From an uncultured Clostridia bacterium (lineage in GTDB: Bacteria; Bacillota; Clostridia; Oscillospirales; Acutalibacteraceae), in contig CANQGK010000002.1 in assembly GCA_947623175.1 (NCBI GenBank), positions 1-64,000 on the forward strand: a stretch of 64,000 bases of DNA, read 5' to 3'. The first letter of the stretch is position 1. Every line of letters starts with the position of its first letter. Positions 51,999 to 63,085 of this stretch are shown here, piece by piece. Under the pieces are notes generated by a model, which made no database searches, had not been told where the DNA came from, and saw only the letters and a list, made by a program, of their open reading frames with translations. The translations under genes and the position numbers were made by a program.

Positions 51999-52049
51999 AA
52001 AGGTGCTCATTTCGATACAGAAAAATTCCGTACCGAAATGAACACCTTT
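51999..52049 (-). terminator. Leader attenuator-like hairpin of the glutamate synthase operon
   Basis: On the minus strand AAAGGTGTTCATTTCGGTAC pairs over 20 bp (two G-U) with the arm that ends GAGCACCTTT, followed by ATTTTATTT. It begins about 14 nt after the -10, so it would sit near the 5' end of the message. It is a candidate antitermination target; dual hairpins with the ANTAR loop pattern were not clearly identified. Confidence 0.65.
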
Positions 52050-52062
52050 GCTCATCAGCACG

Positions 52063-52091
52063 ATTATACTACGGAAATTATGTATTGTCAA
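52063..52091 (-). promoter_or_regulatory. Consensus sigma-A promoter of the glutamate synthase operon
   Basis: On the minus strand TTGACA (52086-52091 on plus), 17-bp spacer and TATAAT (52063-52068). Both elements match the consensus completely. It drives the minus-strand operon and stands back to back with the gdhA promoter. Confidence 0.9.
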
Positions 52092-52154
52092 GTCGAAAAT
52101 GCGCTTAAATATGCAAATATTTTGAAAAAAATGAAAAAAATTCAAAAAATGGGG

Positions 52155-53619
<1,465 letters not shown>

Positions 53620-53663
53620 TACGCGGCGGCGTAGCTTAAGCACATTAAAAAAAGAATATTAAA

Positions 53664-53680
53664 AAGGCAAGGGCGTCTTT
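53664..53680 (+). repeat. 17-nt leader repeat, copy in the gdhA-glnN gap
   Basis: AAGGCAAGGGCGTCTTT, identical to 52195-52211; here its GGGCGTCTT part is the 5' arm of the terminator stem. Confidence 0.85.
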
Positions 53681-53710
53681 AGTGCTTCGGCATTGAAGAC
53701 GCCCTTTTTT
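53669..53710 (+). terminator. Intrinsic terminator/attenuator between gdhA and glnN
   Basis: GGGCGTCTT (53671-53679) pairs with AAGACGCCC (53696-53704), the stem extends inward to a TTCG tetraloop, and six T follow. It ends 24 nt before the glnN ATG, leaving no room for a promoter in between. Confidence 0.92.
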
Positions 53711-53734
53711 AATTTAAAAAAAGGAGATTTTATT

Positions 53735-55831
53735 ATGGAAAAAGTATCGGATTATTTCGGATGTTTGGTATTTGACGACAGGGTAATGAAGGCTACCTTG
53801 TCCGCGGAAGTTTACGCCTCCCTTAAAAAAACCATCGACGAGGGCGCAAAGCTTGACATCGGCGTGGCAAACGCGGTGGCGACCGCTATGAAGGATTGGG
53901 CTATTTCCAAGGGAGCCACCCATTATACCCATTGGTTCCAGCCGCTTACCGGTATTACCGCCGAAAAGCACGACAGCTTTATTTCGCCTTCGCCCGACGG
54001 CGGCGTAATAATGGAATTTTCCGGCAAAGAGCTTATAAAGGGCGAACCGGACGCCTCCTCCTTCCCGTCTGGAGGACTCAGAGCCACCTTTGAAGCGAGA
54101 GGCTATACCGCGTGGGATCCTACCTCTTACGCCTTTATAAAGGGCAAAACCTTATGCATTCCCACCGCGTTTTGTTCATACGGCGGCGAAGCGCTCGATA
54201 AAAAGACTCCCTTGCTTCGCTCCATGCAGGCTTTAAACAAGCAGGCATTAAGAATTTTGCGTTTATTCGGTAACGACACCGCTAAATGTGTTCGCTCTTC
54301 CGTAGGTCCTGAGCAGGAGTACTTCCTTGTGACTAAGGAAATGTATGATTTACGTCCCGATCTTCGCTTTACCGGACGCACCTTGTTCGGAGCGAAACCT
54401 CCCAAAGGTCAAGAAATGGACGACCATTATTTCGGCGTTATTAAACCCAGGGTTGCGGCCTATATGGAAGAACTGAATAACGAACTTTGGAAACTCGGAA
54501 TATTGGCTAAAACCGAACACAACGAAGTTGCTCCCGCTCAGCACGAATTGGCCCCCATTTATACCACCACCAATATCGCTACCGATCATAACCAGCTTAC
54601 GATGGAAATTATGCAAAAGGTAGCCTCCAAGCACGGCTTGGTTTGCCTGCTTCACGAAAAACCCTTCGCGGGGGTTAACGGCAGCGGTAAGCATAACAAT
54701 TGGTCCATTGCCACCGATACCGGCGTAAACCTTTTGTCTCCGGGCGAGACTCCCTACGAAAACGCACAGTTCCTGCTCTTCCTTTGCGCGGTTATCAAAG
54801 CGGTTGACGATTATCAGGATCTTTTGCGCATATCGGTCGCCACCGCCGGCAACGACCACCGTCTCGGCGCAAACGAAGCGCCTCCGGCAGTTGTATCGAT
54901 GTTCTTAGGCGATGAGCTCAACGCCGTTTTGGAAGCTATTGAAAACGATACGCCTTATGCCGGCACCGAAAAAACCCAGATGAAGCTCGGCGTAAACGTA
55001 TTGCCCAAGTTTAACCGCGATACCACCGACCGCAACCGTACCTCGCCCTTTGCCTTTACCGGCAATAAGTTTGAGTTCCGTATGCTCGGCTCGTCAAACA
55101 GCATCGCGTGCGCCAACATAATGCTTAACAGCGCCGTTGCGGAAAGTCTTAAGATCTATGCCGACCGGCTTGAGGGAGCGGAGGATTTCGAAACCGCGCT
55201 TCACGAGATGATAAAGAAGACCATTAAGGACCATAAGCACATAATATTCAACGGCAACGGTTATGACGATTCCTGGATCAAGGAAGCCACCGAAAAGAGA
55301 GGACTTCTCAACTATCGCACGACCCCCGATTGTATGATCCATTTGCTTGACAAGAAAAATATGGATATGCTTACGGCTCACAAGGTATTCTCGGAAGCGG
55401 AGCTTAAGTCAAGATACGAAATTATGCTTGAAAACTATTGCAAGACGGTAATTATCGAGGCCAACACAATGGTGAGCATGGCAAAAACTCAAATAGCGCC
55501 GGCGGTTTCCTCGTTTGCGGCGCATACGGCAAAGACCGTCGCCGCCAAAAAGGCGGTGGATCCGGCTATTCCCTGCGCTTATGAAACCGATTTGATAAAG
55601 AAGCTTTCGGCTTTGACCGATACCATAGCGGTCAAGACGGAGGAATTGGAAGGCTGTATTTTGGAAATCGGCAAGTTAAACGACGTCGGCGAAGAGGGCG
55701 ATATGATTCGCGATAAGCTTTTGACCAAAATGGCGGAGCTCAGAATTGCCTGCGATGAGGCGGAGGTTATAACCGCTAAGGATTTCTGGCCATATCCGTC
55801 CTACGGCGATCTGCTTTTCGGCGTAAAATAA
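53735..55831 (+). CDS. glnN: Glutamine synthetase, type III
   Basis: 698 residues, the large GSIII form of Clostridia and Bacteroidetes. Motifs: [10 protein letters not shown], the GSIII signature [40 protein letters not shown] with the catalytic His, [21 protein letters not shown], and the long C-terminal helical region ending [13 protein letters not shown]. It makes glutamine from glutamate and ammonia. AAAGGAG precedes the ATG. Transcription must read through the terminator just upstream unless an unseen promoter exists, so antitermination control is likely. Its presence next to the ammonium transporter suggests a role at low ammonia. Confidence 0.96.
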   Translation: MEKVSDYFGCLVFDDRVMKATLSAEVYASLKKTIDEGAKLDIGVANAVATAMKDWAISKGATHYTHWFQPLTGITAEKHDSFISPSPDGGVIMEFSGKELIKGEPDASSFPSGGLRATFEARGYTAWDPTSYAFIKGKTLCIPTAFCSYGGEALDKKTPLLRSMQALNKQALRILRLFGNDTAKCVRSSVGPEQEYFLVTKEMYDLRPDLRFTGRTLFGAKPPKGQEMDDHYFGVIKPRVAAYMEELNNELWKLGILAKTEHNEVAPAQHELAPIYTTTNIATDHNQLTMEIMQKVASKHGLVCLLHEKPFAGVNGSGKHNNWSIATDTGVNLLSPGETPYENAQFLLFLCAVIKAVDDYQDLLRISVATAGNDHRLGANEAPPAVVSMFLGDELNAVLEAIENDTPYAGTEKTQMKLGVNVLPKFNRDTTDRNRTSPFAFTGNKFEFRMLGSSNSIACANIMLNSAVAESLKIYADRLEGAEDFETALHEMIKKTIKDHKHIIFNGNGYDDSWIKEATEKRGLLNYRTTPDCMIHLLDKKNMDMLTAHKVFSEAELKSRYEIMLENYCKTVIIEANTMVSMAKTQIAPAVSSFAAHTAKTVAAKKAVDPAIPCAYETDLIKKLSALTDTIAVKTEELEGCILEIGKLNDVGEEGDMIRDKLLTKMAELRIACDEAEVITAKDFWPYPSYGDLLFGVK

Positions 55832-55881
55832 ATAAGCAAAATTCAAATGCTTAAATCTGTATTTTCAGGAGATGTTTTAAA

Positions 55882-57639
55882 ATGGATGAAGCGATAAGAG
55901 AACTGATTGGCGAAGCCACCTCTGCCGAAGTTTTCGGCGTCTGGTTTTTGATAGGTGCGGCGCTTGTATTTTGGATGCAGGCAGGCTTCGCTATGGTTGA
56001 AGCCGGATTTACGAGAGCAAAAAATACCGGCAACATTATAATGAAAAACCTTATGGACTTTTGTATAGGTACCGTGGCGTTTATTTTGATAGGCTTCGGA
56101 TTACTGCTCGGCGAAGACGTCGTAGGACTTATAGGCAAACCGGGATTTGATTTGTTTACCGCTTACGCAAACTTCAATTTTTCAAGCTTTGTATTTAACC
56201 TCGTGTTCTGCGCAACTACCGCTACGATAGTTTCGGGCGCTATGGCGGAACGTACAAAGTTCTTGTCCTACTGCGTATACTCGGCGGTCATATCCGCGCT
56301 TATTTACCCCATAGAAGCCCATTGGATCTGGGGCGGCGGCTGGCTGAGCGGGCTCGGCTTCCACGATTTTGCGGGTTCCTGTGCAATACATATGGTAGGC
56401 GGAATTTCGGCGCTTATCGGCGCTAAGCTGTTAGGCCCGCGTATCGGCAAATTTAAGAAGGACGAAAACGGCAAGGTTACAAAGGTAAACGCTTTCCCCG
56501 GACACAGCATCGCCCTGGGCGCGCTCGGCGTGTTTATCCTGTGGCTTGGCTGGTACGGCTTTAATGGCGCTGCCGCAACGTCGCTTCCTCAACTCGGCTC
56601 GATATTCCTTACGACCACCGTTTCTCCCGCGGTAGCGACCGTTGTATGTATGATTTTCACCTGGATAAAGTACGGCAAGCCCGACGTTTCGATGTGCCTT
56701 AACGCCTCGCTTGCAGGCCTTGTAGCCATTACTGCCGGCTGTGATGTTACCGACGCTCTCGGCTCCATAATAATAGGCGCCGTTTCAGGTGTGCTGGTGG
56801 TATTCGGCGTATGGCTGCTCGATAACAAGCTTCATATCGACGATCCCGTAGGCGCCGTAGCCGTCCATTGCTTAAACGGTATATGGGGTACCCTGGCGGT
56901 AGGCTTGTTTGCAACCTCGTCCGCTCCCGGATATTCTATCGCGGACGCTTCGGGCAAGACCATGACCGGTCTTTTCTACGGCGGCGGATTTAAGCTTTTG
57001 GGAATACAGCTTTTGGGATTTGCAAGCGTTGCCGCCTGGACCGCGCTTACGATTACCGTAGTATTTTTGCTTATCAAAAAGATTTTCGGACTCAGGGTTA
57101 CCCGCGAAGAGGAAATTACGGGCCTTGACGCTACGGAGCACGGCTTGCCGTCGGCTTACGCCGGATTTGCAATGCTGCCCGATTACGTCGAGGAGGACGG
57201 CGCTCCCGTTGTTGTGGAAGGCGACGTTCCCGTAGCCGAAGCGGTCGAGGTCAAGAAGGTTCCGAGCTTCGAGGAAAGAGATGTCAAGTTTACCAAGGTC
57301 GAAATAATCTGCAAGGAATCCAAATTGGAGACTTTAAAGTCCGCTATGATGAACATAGGAATTACCGGTATGACGGTATCGCACGTTTTGGGCTGCGGCC
57401 TGCAAAAGGGCAAGCCCGAATATTACCGCGGCGTTCAGATAGAAGCCAATCTGCTGCCTAAGGTTCAGGTCGATATAGTCGTAAGTAAGGTTCCCGTAAG
57501 AACGGTTATAAACGTTGCCAAAAAGGCGCTTTATACCGGTCATATAGGAGACGGTAAGATATTCGTTTACGACGTTGAAAACGTAGTAAAGGTTCGTACC
57601 GGCGAAGAAGGCTACGAAGCTTTGCAGGATGTTGAATAA
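55882..57639 (+). CDS. Ammonium transporter fused to a PII-like domain
   Basis: 585 residues. Residues about 1-405 are an Amt channel with about 11 spans; the twin histidines are in PIEAHWIWGGGW and AVAVHCLNGIWG. An acidic linker leads to a PII domain (about 465-585): KVEIICKESKLETLKSAMMN, GITGMTVSHVLGCG, YYRGVQIEANLLPKVQVDIV and TGHIGDGKIFVYDVENVVKVRTGE. In free GlnB the T-loop carries a uridylylated Tyr two residues after RGxE; here the place reads RGVQI, so no uridylylation is expected. The fused PII would gate the channel in response to nucleotides and 2-oxoglutarate. GGAG precedes the ATG. Confidence 0.93.
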   Translation: MDEAIRELIGEATSAEVFGVWFLIGAALVFWMQAGFAMVEAGFTRAKNTGNIIMKNLMDFCIGTVAFILIGFGLLLGEDVVGLIGKPGFDLFTAYANFNFSSFVFNLVFCATTATIVSGAMAERTKFLSYCVYSAVISALIYPIEAHWIWGGGWLSGLGFHDFAGSCAIHMVGGISALIGAKLLGPRIGKFKKDENGKVTKVNAFPGHSIALGALGVFILWLGWYGFNGAAATSLPQLGSIFLTTTVSPAVATVVCMIFTWIKYGKPDVSMCLNASLAGLVAITAGCDVTDALGSIIIGAVSGVLVVFGVWLLDNKLHIDDPVGAVAVHCLNGIWGTLAVGLFATSSAPGYSIADASGKTMTGLFYGGGFKLLGIQLLGFASVAAWTALTITVVFLLIKKIFGLRVTREEEITGLDATEHGLPSAYAGFAMLPDYVEEDGAPVVVEGDVPVAEAVEVKKVPSFEERDVKFTKVEIICKESKLETLKSAMMNIGITGMTVSHVLGCGLQKGKPEYYRGVQIEANLLPKVQVDIVVSKVPVRTVINVAKKALYTGHIGDGKIFVYDVENVVKVRTGEEGYEALQDVE

Positions 57640-57649
57640 TATAATACCT

Positions 57650-57681
57650 AAACTTAGGTCTGCGCAAGCAGGCCTAAGTTT
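57650..57681 (+). terminator. Stem-loop after the Amt-PII gene
   Basis: AAACTTAGGTCTGC and GCAGGCCTAAGTTT pair over 14 bp (one T-G) around a GCAA tetraloop. The T tract is short, so it is a moderate terminator. Confidence 0.65.
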
Positions 57682-57731
57682 TAAAGGTATTTATACGGGA
57701 TTTATAAGCTTTGTTTCGGAGGAAATTTCCA

Positions 57732-59315
57732 ATGTGTTCTATAATAGGCTTTTGCGGAAAATGCGCAGATTACGATAAATTTTTAAAAGGGTTCGAAAAA
57801 ACCCTCTCACGCGGACCGGACGACAGCCGCATAATCGATACCGGCAACGGCTTTTTGGGCTTTCACCGGCTTGCAATAATGGGGCTTGACGACACGGGTA
57901 TGCAGCCCTTTTCATTGGACGGAAGCTACGTGGTTTGCAACGGCGAGCTTTACGGATTTGAAAAGCAAAAAGCCGAGCTTTTGAAGAAGGGTTATACCTT
58001 TAAAAGCGACAGCGACTGCGAAATAATACTGCCCTTGTATCGTGAATACGGAGTGGAAATGTTCGGCATGCTTGACGCCGAATACGCCCTTGTCATTTAC
58101 GACGCAAATACAAAAAGCTATATTGCGGCAAGAGATCCCATAGGCATACGGCCGCTTTATTACGGCTATGACGAAAACGGCACGATAATATTTGCAAGCG
58201 AGCCTAAAAATCTGACGCCCCTTACCGATAAAATCATGCCTTTTCCGCCCGGACATTATTATAAGGACGGTAAATTTGTCTGCTATTGCGATATAGCCGA
58301 CGTAAAGGAAGTAAGCCGCGACGACCTTGAAACGGTTTGCGAAAAAATACATGATAAGCTGGTAAAGGGCGTGGAAAAGCGCCTTGTCGCCGATGCCAAG
58401 GTGGGCTTTTTGCTTTCTGGCGGACTTGATTCGTCGCTGGTATGCGCCATTGCCGCCAAAAAGAGCGGGGAGCCTATCAAGACCTTTGCAATAGGCATGA
58501 GCGAGGACGCGATAGATCTCAAATACGCAAAACAGGTCGCGGATTTTATAGGCAGCGAGCACAAAGAAATATTTATGACTCCCGACGAGGTTATTTCCTC
58601 GCTCGATAGGGTAATAGAGCTGCTCGGAACTTACGATATTACGACTATCCGTGCGAGCATGGGCATGTATCTTATCTGCAAAGCCATTCACGAGCAGACC
58701 GATATCCGCGTTTTGCTTACCGGAGAAATATCCGACGAGCTGTTCGGCTATAAGTATACCGATTTTGCGCCCGACGCCGACGCTTTTCAAAAGGAGTCGC
58801 AGAAGCGGGTGCGCGAGCTTCATATGTACGACGTACTGCGCGCCGATCGTTGTATATCGGTAAACTCGCTTGAAGCGAGGGTGCCGTTCGGGGATCTGGA
58901 TTTTGTCAAATACGTTATGTCGGTAGATCCCGAGTTAAAGCTTAACAAGTACGGCAAGGGAAAATATCTGCTCCGCCACGCTTTTGAAAAGGACGATTAC
59001 CTGCCTACGGAAATTCTTTGGCGCGAAAAGGCGGCTTTTTCGGACGCGGTAGGTCACTCGATGGTGGATTACCTCAAGGAATACGCCGAAAGCGTATATA
59101 CCGACGAAGAATTTGAAGAAAAATGCCGAAAATACGCCCATGCGAAGCCCTTTACAAAGGAATCGCTGCTTTATCGCGAGATTTTCGAAAAATACTATCC
59201 CGGGCAATCGGAAATGATAGTCGATTTCTGGATGCCTAACAAGTCTTGGCAGGGCTGTGACGTAAACGATCCTTCCGCCAGAGTTCTTTCGAATTACGGC
59301 GAAAGCGGCAAATAG
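57732..59315 (+). CDS. asnB: Asparagine synthetase (glutamine-hydrolysing)
   Basis: 527 residues. The class II amidotransferase domain begins MCSIIGFCG with the nucleophile Cys2, and shows LSRGPDDSR, HRLAIMGL and VCNGELYG. The synthetase domain has the P-loop LLSGGLDSSLVCA (near 233), IGMSEDAIDLKYA, TGEISDELFGY and EARVPFGDLDFV. It transfers glutamine nitrogen to aspartate with ATP. GGAGG lies nine bases before ATG 57732, which must be the start because Cys2 is required; the reading from 57711 is rejected. It closes the plus-strand nitrogen gene group. Confidence 0.95.
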   Translation: MCSIIGFCGKCADYDKFLKGFEKTLSRGPDDSRIIDTGNGFLGFHRLAIMGLDDTGMQPFSLDGSYVVCNGELYGFEKQKAELLKKGYTFKSDSDCEIILPLYREYGVEMFGMLDAEYALVIYDANTKSYIAARDPIGIRPLYYGYDENGTIIFASEPKNLTPLTDKIMPFPPGHYYKDGKFVCYCDIADVKEVSRDDLETVCEKIHDKLVKGVEKRLVADAKVGFLLSGGLDSSLVCAIAAKKSGEPIKTFAIGMSEDAIDLKYAKQVADFIGSEHKEIFMTPDEVISSLDRVIELLGTYDITTIRASMGMYLICKAIHEQTDIRVLLTGEISDELFGYKYTDFAPDADAFQKESQKRVRELHMYDVLRADRCISVNSLEARVPFGDLDFVKYVMSVDPELKLNKYGKGKYLLRHAFEKDDYLPTEILWREKAAFSDAVGHSMVDYLKEYAESVYTDEEFEEKCRKYAHAKPFTKESLLYREIFEKYYPGQSEMIVDFWMPNKSWQGCDVNDPSARVLSNYGESGK

Positions 59316-59397
59316 GGATAGTTGAATATACCGAAATACTCATCTTAAAAATATATTATTTTGTGCGAAAAAAGGTAAAAAACAACCTTTCCCGCAG

Positions 59398-59426
59398 TTG
59401 ACATACTTTCCTTAAAAGTGTATAAT
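59398..59426 (+). promoter_or_regulatory. Consensus sigma-A promoter of the purine operon
   Basis: TTGACA (59398-59403), 17-bp spacer, TATAAT (59421-59426). The leader of about 90 nt that follows holds several complementary segments: AAAGCAT (59453-59459) with ATGCTTT shortly before the ribosome site, and AAGGGC with GCCTTT. I do not recognise a known riboswitch. Confidence 0.9.
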
Positions 59427-59520
59427 ATTATGATGGAAAATAAGGGCGCTTTAAAGCATTGCCTTTGAAACGACTCTTACCAAAAACAGCCTGAGGCTAT
59501 GCTTTAACGGAGGAAAACAC

Positions 59521-60234
59521 ATGAAAAAAATGGGTCAGCTTTACGAGGGAAAGGCAAAAAAGGTTTTTGAAACCGATACAAAAGACGTTTTGATCGTTGA
59601 ATACAAGGACGACGCAACCGCCTTCAACGGGCTTAAAAAGGGCACGATTGTCGGCAAAGGGGTTATCAATAACCGCATGAGCAACCTTTTGATGCAGCGG
59701 CTTGAAAAGGCGGGCATTCCCACTCATTTTATAGAGGAGATAAACGACCGCGAAACATACGTTAAAAAGGTTTCCATAGTTCCACTCGAGGTCATTATCC
59801 GCAATATAGCCGCGGGTTCCTTTTCTAAAAAATACGGCGTTCCGGAGGGTACTCCCTTTAAGGCTCCCACGATTGAATTTTCTTATAAAAACGACGAGCT
59901 CGGCGATCCGCTTATAAACAGCTATCACGCGATAGCCATTGATCTCGCAACTGCCGAGGAAATCGAAACGATCAAAAAATACGCTTTTAAGGTCAACGAA
60001 GAATTAAAGGCTTTCTGGGAAAGCTGCGGCGTTACGCTGGTCGATTTTAAAATCGAATTCGGAAGACTGTCGGACGGCAGTATAGTTTTGGCAGATGAAA
60101 TCAGCCCCGATACCTGCAGACTCTGGGACAGCAAGACGGGCGAAAAGCTTGATAAGGACAGATTCCGCCGTGACCTCGGCGGTGTTGAGGACGCTTATGC
60201 CGAGGTTATGAAGCGCCTCGAAGAACATATTTAA
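59521..60234 (+). CDS. purC: SAICAR synthetase
   Basis: 237 residues. Motifs: [13 protein letters not shown] (nucleotide loop), [44 protein letters not shown] and [14 protein letters not shown]. It joins aspartate to CAIR with ATP in the purine pathway, in the cytoplasm. ACGGAGG precedes the ATG. It is the first gene after a consensus promoter, with purA 13 nt downstream. Confidence 0.97.
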   Translation: MKKMGQLYEGKAKKVFETDTKDVLIVEYKDDATAFNGLKKGTIVGKGVINNRMSNLLMQRLEKAGIPTHFIEEINDRETYVKKVSIVPLEVIIRNIAAGSFSKKYGVPEGTPFKAPTIEFSYKNDELGDPLINSYHAIAIDLATAEEIETIKKYAFKVNEELKAFWESCGVTLVDFKIEFGRLSDGSIVLADEISPDTCRLWDSKTGEKLDKDRFRRDLGGVEDAYAEVMKRLEEHI

Positions 60235-60247
60235 CGGAGGAATCGAG

Positions 60248-61522
60248 ATGTCTGCCTGTGCAATAGTAGGAATAAATTGGGGTGACGAAGGTAAGGGAAG
60301 AATGGTCGACCTTCTTACCGAAGAATACGACGTTGTCGTGCGCTATCAGGGCGGCGGAAACGCAGGTCACACCGTAATCAACGAAAAAGGAAAGTTTGCT
60401 TTGCATTTGTTGCCCTCCGGTATTTTCAGAGACGGAGTGGTAAATATTCTCGGCAACGGAGTTGCCGTAGATCCTCAAAACCTTTGGGCGGAGATGGAGG
60501 AGGTAATGTCGCAAAACGTCTCTCTCACTCCGGAAAATCTTAAAATCAGCGACCGCGCGTCACTTCTGCTTCCCTGGCACAGGGATTTGGACGAGCTCGA
60601 GGAGCAAAGGCTCAAGGATAAAAAATTCGGCTCTACCAAGCAGGGCATAGCCCCCTTTTATTCGGATAAATATCAAAAGAAAACCGTTCTTGCGGGCGAG
60701 CTTTTCTATCCCGAGCATTTGACGGCGCATCTTGCCGACCTTTTGGAATGGAAAAATCTCACCTTGACCAAGGTTTACGGCGCGAAGCCTTATACTATGG
60801 AAGCTCTTAAAGAATGGATACATGATTATTGCGAAAAAATCAAGCCTTATATTTGCGATACGGGCGCGTTTTTGCGCGACGCAAACGCCGAGGGTAAGAA
60901 AATACTTTTCGAAGCGCAGCTCGGTTCTTTGCGTGATCTTGATTACGGCATACACCCGTATACCACTTCCTCCAACACCACCGCCGCTTACGCACCGATA
61001 GGCTCGGGCCTGCCGTCGGCTAAGGTCGAGGAGATAATTGGCGTTGTCAAAGCCTATTCCACCTGCGTCGGCGAGGGGCCGTTCGTTTGCGAAATGTTCG
61101 GCGACGAAGCCGATAAGCTTCGCAAAGCCGGCTTTGAATACGGCGCAAAAACCGGAAGAGCGCGTCGGGTGGGCCCCATAGATATCGTGGCTACCCGCTA
61201 CGGCGTCGAGGTTCAGGGCGCCACCGCGATAGCGCTTACGAAGCTTGACGTATTAAGCTATCTTGATAAAATTCCGGTTTGCGTCAGATATTTGCTTGAC
61301 GGTAAAGAAACCGACCGTTTCCCCTTCCCGGTCGCTTTAAGCGACAGCAAACCCGTTATCGAATATCTTGACGGATGGGGCTGTGATATTTCGAAAATCC
61401 GCAAATGGGAGGATCTGCCGAAAGCGGCGCAGGAATATGTTTTATATATAGAAAAAGAGATCGGATGCTATATTAAATACGTTTCTGTAGGTCCCGAAAG
61501 AGACAGCATTATTATACGGTAA
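60248..61522 (+). CDS. purA: Adenylosuccinate synthetase
   Basis: 424 residues. The GTP-binding start is GINWGDEGKGRMVDLL with the catalytic Asp and Lys, followed by RYQGGGNAGHTVIN. Later motifs are STKQGIAPFYSDK, GAQLG-like EAQLGSLRDLDYGIHPYTTSS, VGEGPFVCEMFG and the GTP-specificity region LTKLDVLSY. It makes adenylosuccinate from IMP and aspartate. CGGAGG precedes the ATG. Possible attenuator structures lie between it and purB. Confidence 0.97.
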   Translation: MSACAIVGINWGDEGKGRMVDLLTEEYDVVVRYQGGGNAGHTVINEKGKFALHLLPSGIFRDGVVNILGNGVAVDPQNLWAEMEEVMSQNVSLTPENLKISDRASLLLPWHRDLDELEEQRLKDKKFGSTKQGIAPFYSDKYQKKTVLAGELFYPEHLTAHLADLLEWKNLTLTKVYGAKPYTMEALKEWIHDYCEKIKPYICDTGAFLRDANAEGKKILFEAQLGSLRDLDYGIHPYTTSSNTTAAYAPIGSGLPSAKVEEIIGVVKAYSTCVGEGPFVCEMFGDEADKLRKAGFEYGAKTGRARRVGPIDIVATRYGVEVQGATAIALTKLDVLSYLDKIPVCVRYLLDGKETDRFPFPVALSDSKPVIEYLDGWGCDISKIRKWEDLPKAAQEYVLYIEKEIGCYIKYVSVGPERDSIIIR

Positions 61523-61583
61523 CGCTGTGGGGCGATTAAATAAAATATTAGGTGCTTTATAAACACGAATATTTGTAAACCCC

Positions 61584-61619
61584 CGCCCCGTATTTCCTTA
61601 AAGGTTTGACGGGGCGTTT
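61584..61619 (+). terminator. Hairpin between purA and purB, possible attenuator
   Basis: CGCCCCGT (61584-61591) pairs with ACGGGGCG (61609-61616) and is followed by TTT. An alternative partner for CGCCCC exists upstream: GGGGCG at 61529-61534, which could form an antiterminator. Confidence 0.6.
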
Positions 61620-61651
61620 GACTGTAAATAAAACATAAAGGAACATAAATT

Positions 61652-63067
61652 ATGACAAATAAGTACGAATCTCCTCTATCCTCCCGTTACGCTTCCGATT
61701 ATATGCTTGAGCTTTTTTCGTCCGATACGCGCTATAAAACCTGGCGAAGACTTTGGGTGGCTTTGGCAAAGGCGGAAATGGAATTGGGATTACCCGTAAC
61801 AGACTCTCAGGTAAAAGAGCTCGAGGCTCATATCGACGATATAGACTACGAATGTGTAGCCGAGCGCGAAAAACAGGTTCGGCACGACGTTATGGCGCAC
61901 GTTTACGCCTACGGCAAAGCGGCGCCCTCGGCGGCGGGAATCATTCACCTCGGCGCCACGAGCTGTTACGTTACCGATAACGCCGATCTTGTGATCTACC
62001 GCGAAGGGCTCAAATACATAAGACAAGAGCTTTTAAAGGTTTTGGCAAATCTTTCGGATTTTGCGATAAAATATAAGGATACGCCTACCTTGGGCTATAC
62101 CCATTATCAGCCGGCACAGCTTGTGACGATAGGCAAGCGCGCAACCCTTTGGATGCAGGATTTTTTGTCCGACCTTAACGAAATAGACTTTGCAATATCC
62201 AACATTAAATTTTTAGGCTGTCGCGGTACTACCGGCACCGAAGCGAGCTTTGCGGAGCTTTTTGAAAACGATTCGGAAAAAATCAACGAGATGAATAAAA
62301 AAATCGCGAGTGATTTCGGATTTACGGAGTGCTTCGACGTTTGCGGACAGACCTATCCGCGCAAGGTCGACAGTCGGATTTTGAACTGCCTTTCCTCAAT
62401 CGCTCAAAGCGCTTACCGTATGGCTAACGATATCCGGCTTTTACAGCACGACCGTCAGATAGAAGAACCGTTCGAAAAAAATCAAATCGGCTCTTCGGCT
62501 ATGGCTTATAAGCGCAATCCCATGCGCAGTGAGCGCATTTGTTCGCTTTCGCGCTATCTTATGGCGGACGCGCTGAACGCGCCGCTGACGGCAAGCACAC
62601 AGTGGCTTGAGCGAACCCTTGACGATTCGGCGAACCGGCGTATTTCTCTGCCGGAGGGCTTTTTGTGCGCCGACGCGGTTTTGCGCCTTGCGCAGAACGT
62701 TACCGACGGACTTCATGTAAACGAAAAGATAGTCGAGAAAACGGTCCGCGAGTACCTGCCCTTTATCGCTACCGAAAACCTTATGATGGAGGCGGTGAAG
62801 CGGGGAGGCGACCGTCAGCAGATACACGAGATAATCCGTAAATGTTCCATGGAAGCCACCGTCAAAATGAAAAACGGCGAGGAATGCGATTTGCTTACAC
62901 GACTTGCCGGCGAAAAGGAGTTCGGACTTGACGAAAACGAGATGAATCAATTGCTTACGCCGAGCTTGTATATAGGCAGATGCCCCGAGCAGACGGTAGC
63001 CTTTGTCGAAAAGGTTAAACCGCTGTTGGAGGGAATTGAAAGAAAATCGGCGGAGATAAATCTCTGA
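61652..63067 (+). CDS. purB: Adenylosuccinate lyase
   Basis: 471 residues. Family marks: SSRYASDYMLELFSSDTRYKTWRRLW at the N-terminus, HLGATSCYVTDNADL, YTHYQPAQLVTIGKR and the fumarase-superfamily signature SSAMAYKRNPMRSERIC with its flexible catalytic Ser loop. It cleaves fumarate from both SAICAR and adenylosuccinate, serving after PurC and PurA, both encoded upstream. AAAGGAAC precedes the ATG. Length is normal. Confidence 0.97.
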   Translation: MTNKYESPLSSRYASDYMLELFSSDTRYKTWRRLWVALAKAEMELGLPVTDSQVKELEAHIDDIDYECVAEREKQVRHDVMAHVYAYGKAAPSAAGIIHLGATSCYVTDNADLVIYREGLKYIRQELLKVLANLSDFAIKYKDTPTLGYTHYQPAQLVTIGKRATLWMQDFLSDLNEIDFAISNIKFLGCRGTTGTEASFAELFENDSEKINEMNKKIASDFGFTECFDVCGQTYPRKVDSRILNCLSSIAQSAYRMANDIRLLQHDRQIEEPFEKNQIGSSAMAYKRNPMRSERICSLSRYLMADALNAPLTASTQWLERTLDDSANRRISLPEGFLCADAVLRLAQNVTDGLHVNEKIVEKTVREYLPFIATENLMMEAVKRGGDRQQIHEIIRKCSMEATVKMKNGEECDLLTRLAGEKEFGLDENEMNQLLTPSLYIGRCPEQTVAFVEKVKPLLEGIERKSAEINL

Positions 63068-63085
63068 TATCGGGAAGGAAAAGCA

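Noticed and set aside
50820-52145. Long form of the amidotransferase starting at 52145
   Set aside because: It would read through the operon's own promoter and two leader hairpins; class II enzymes need the Cys near the N-terminus, as with Met at 51914.
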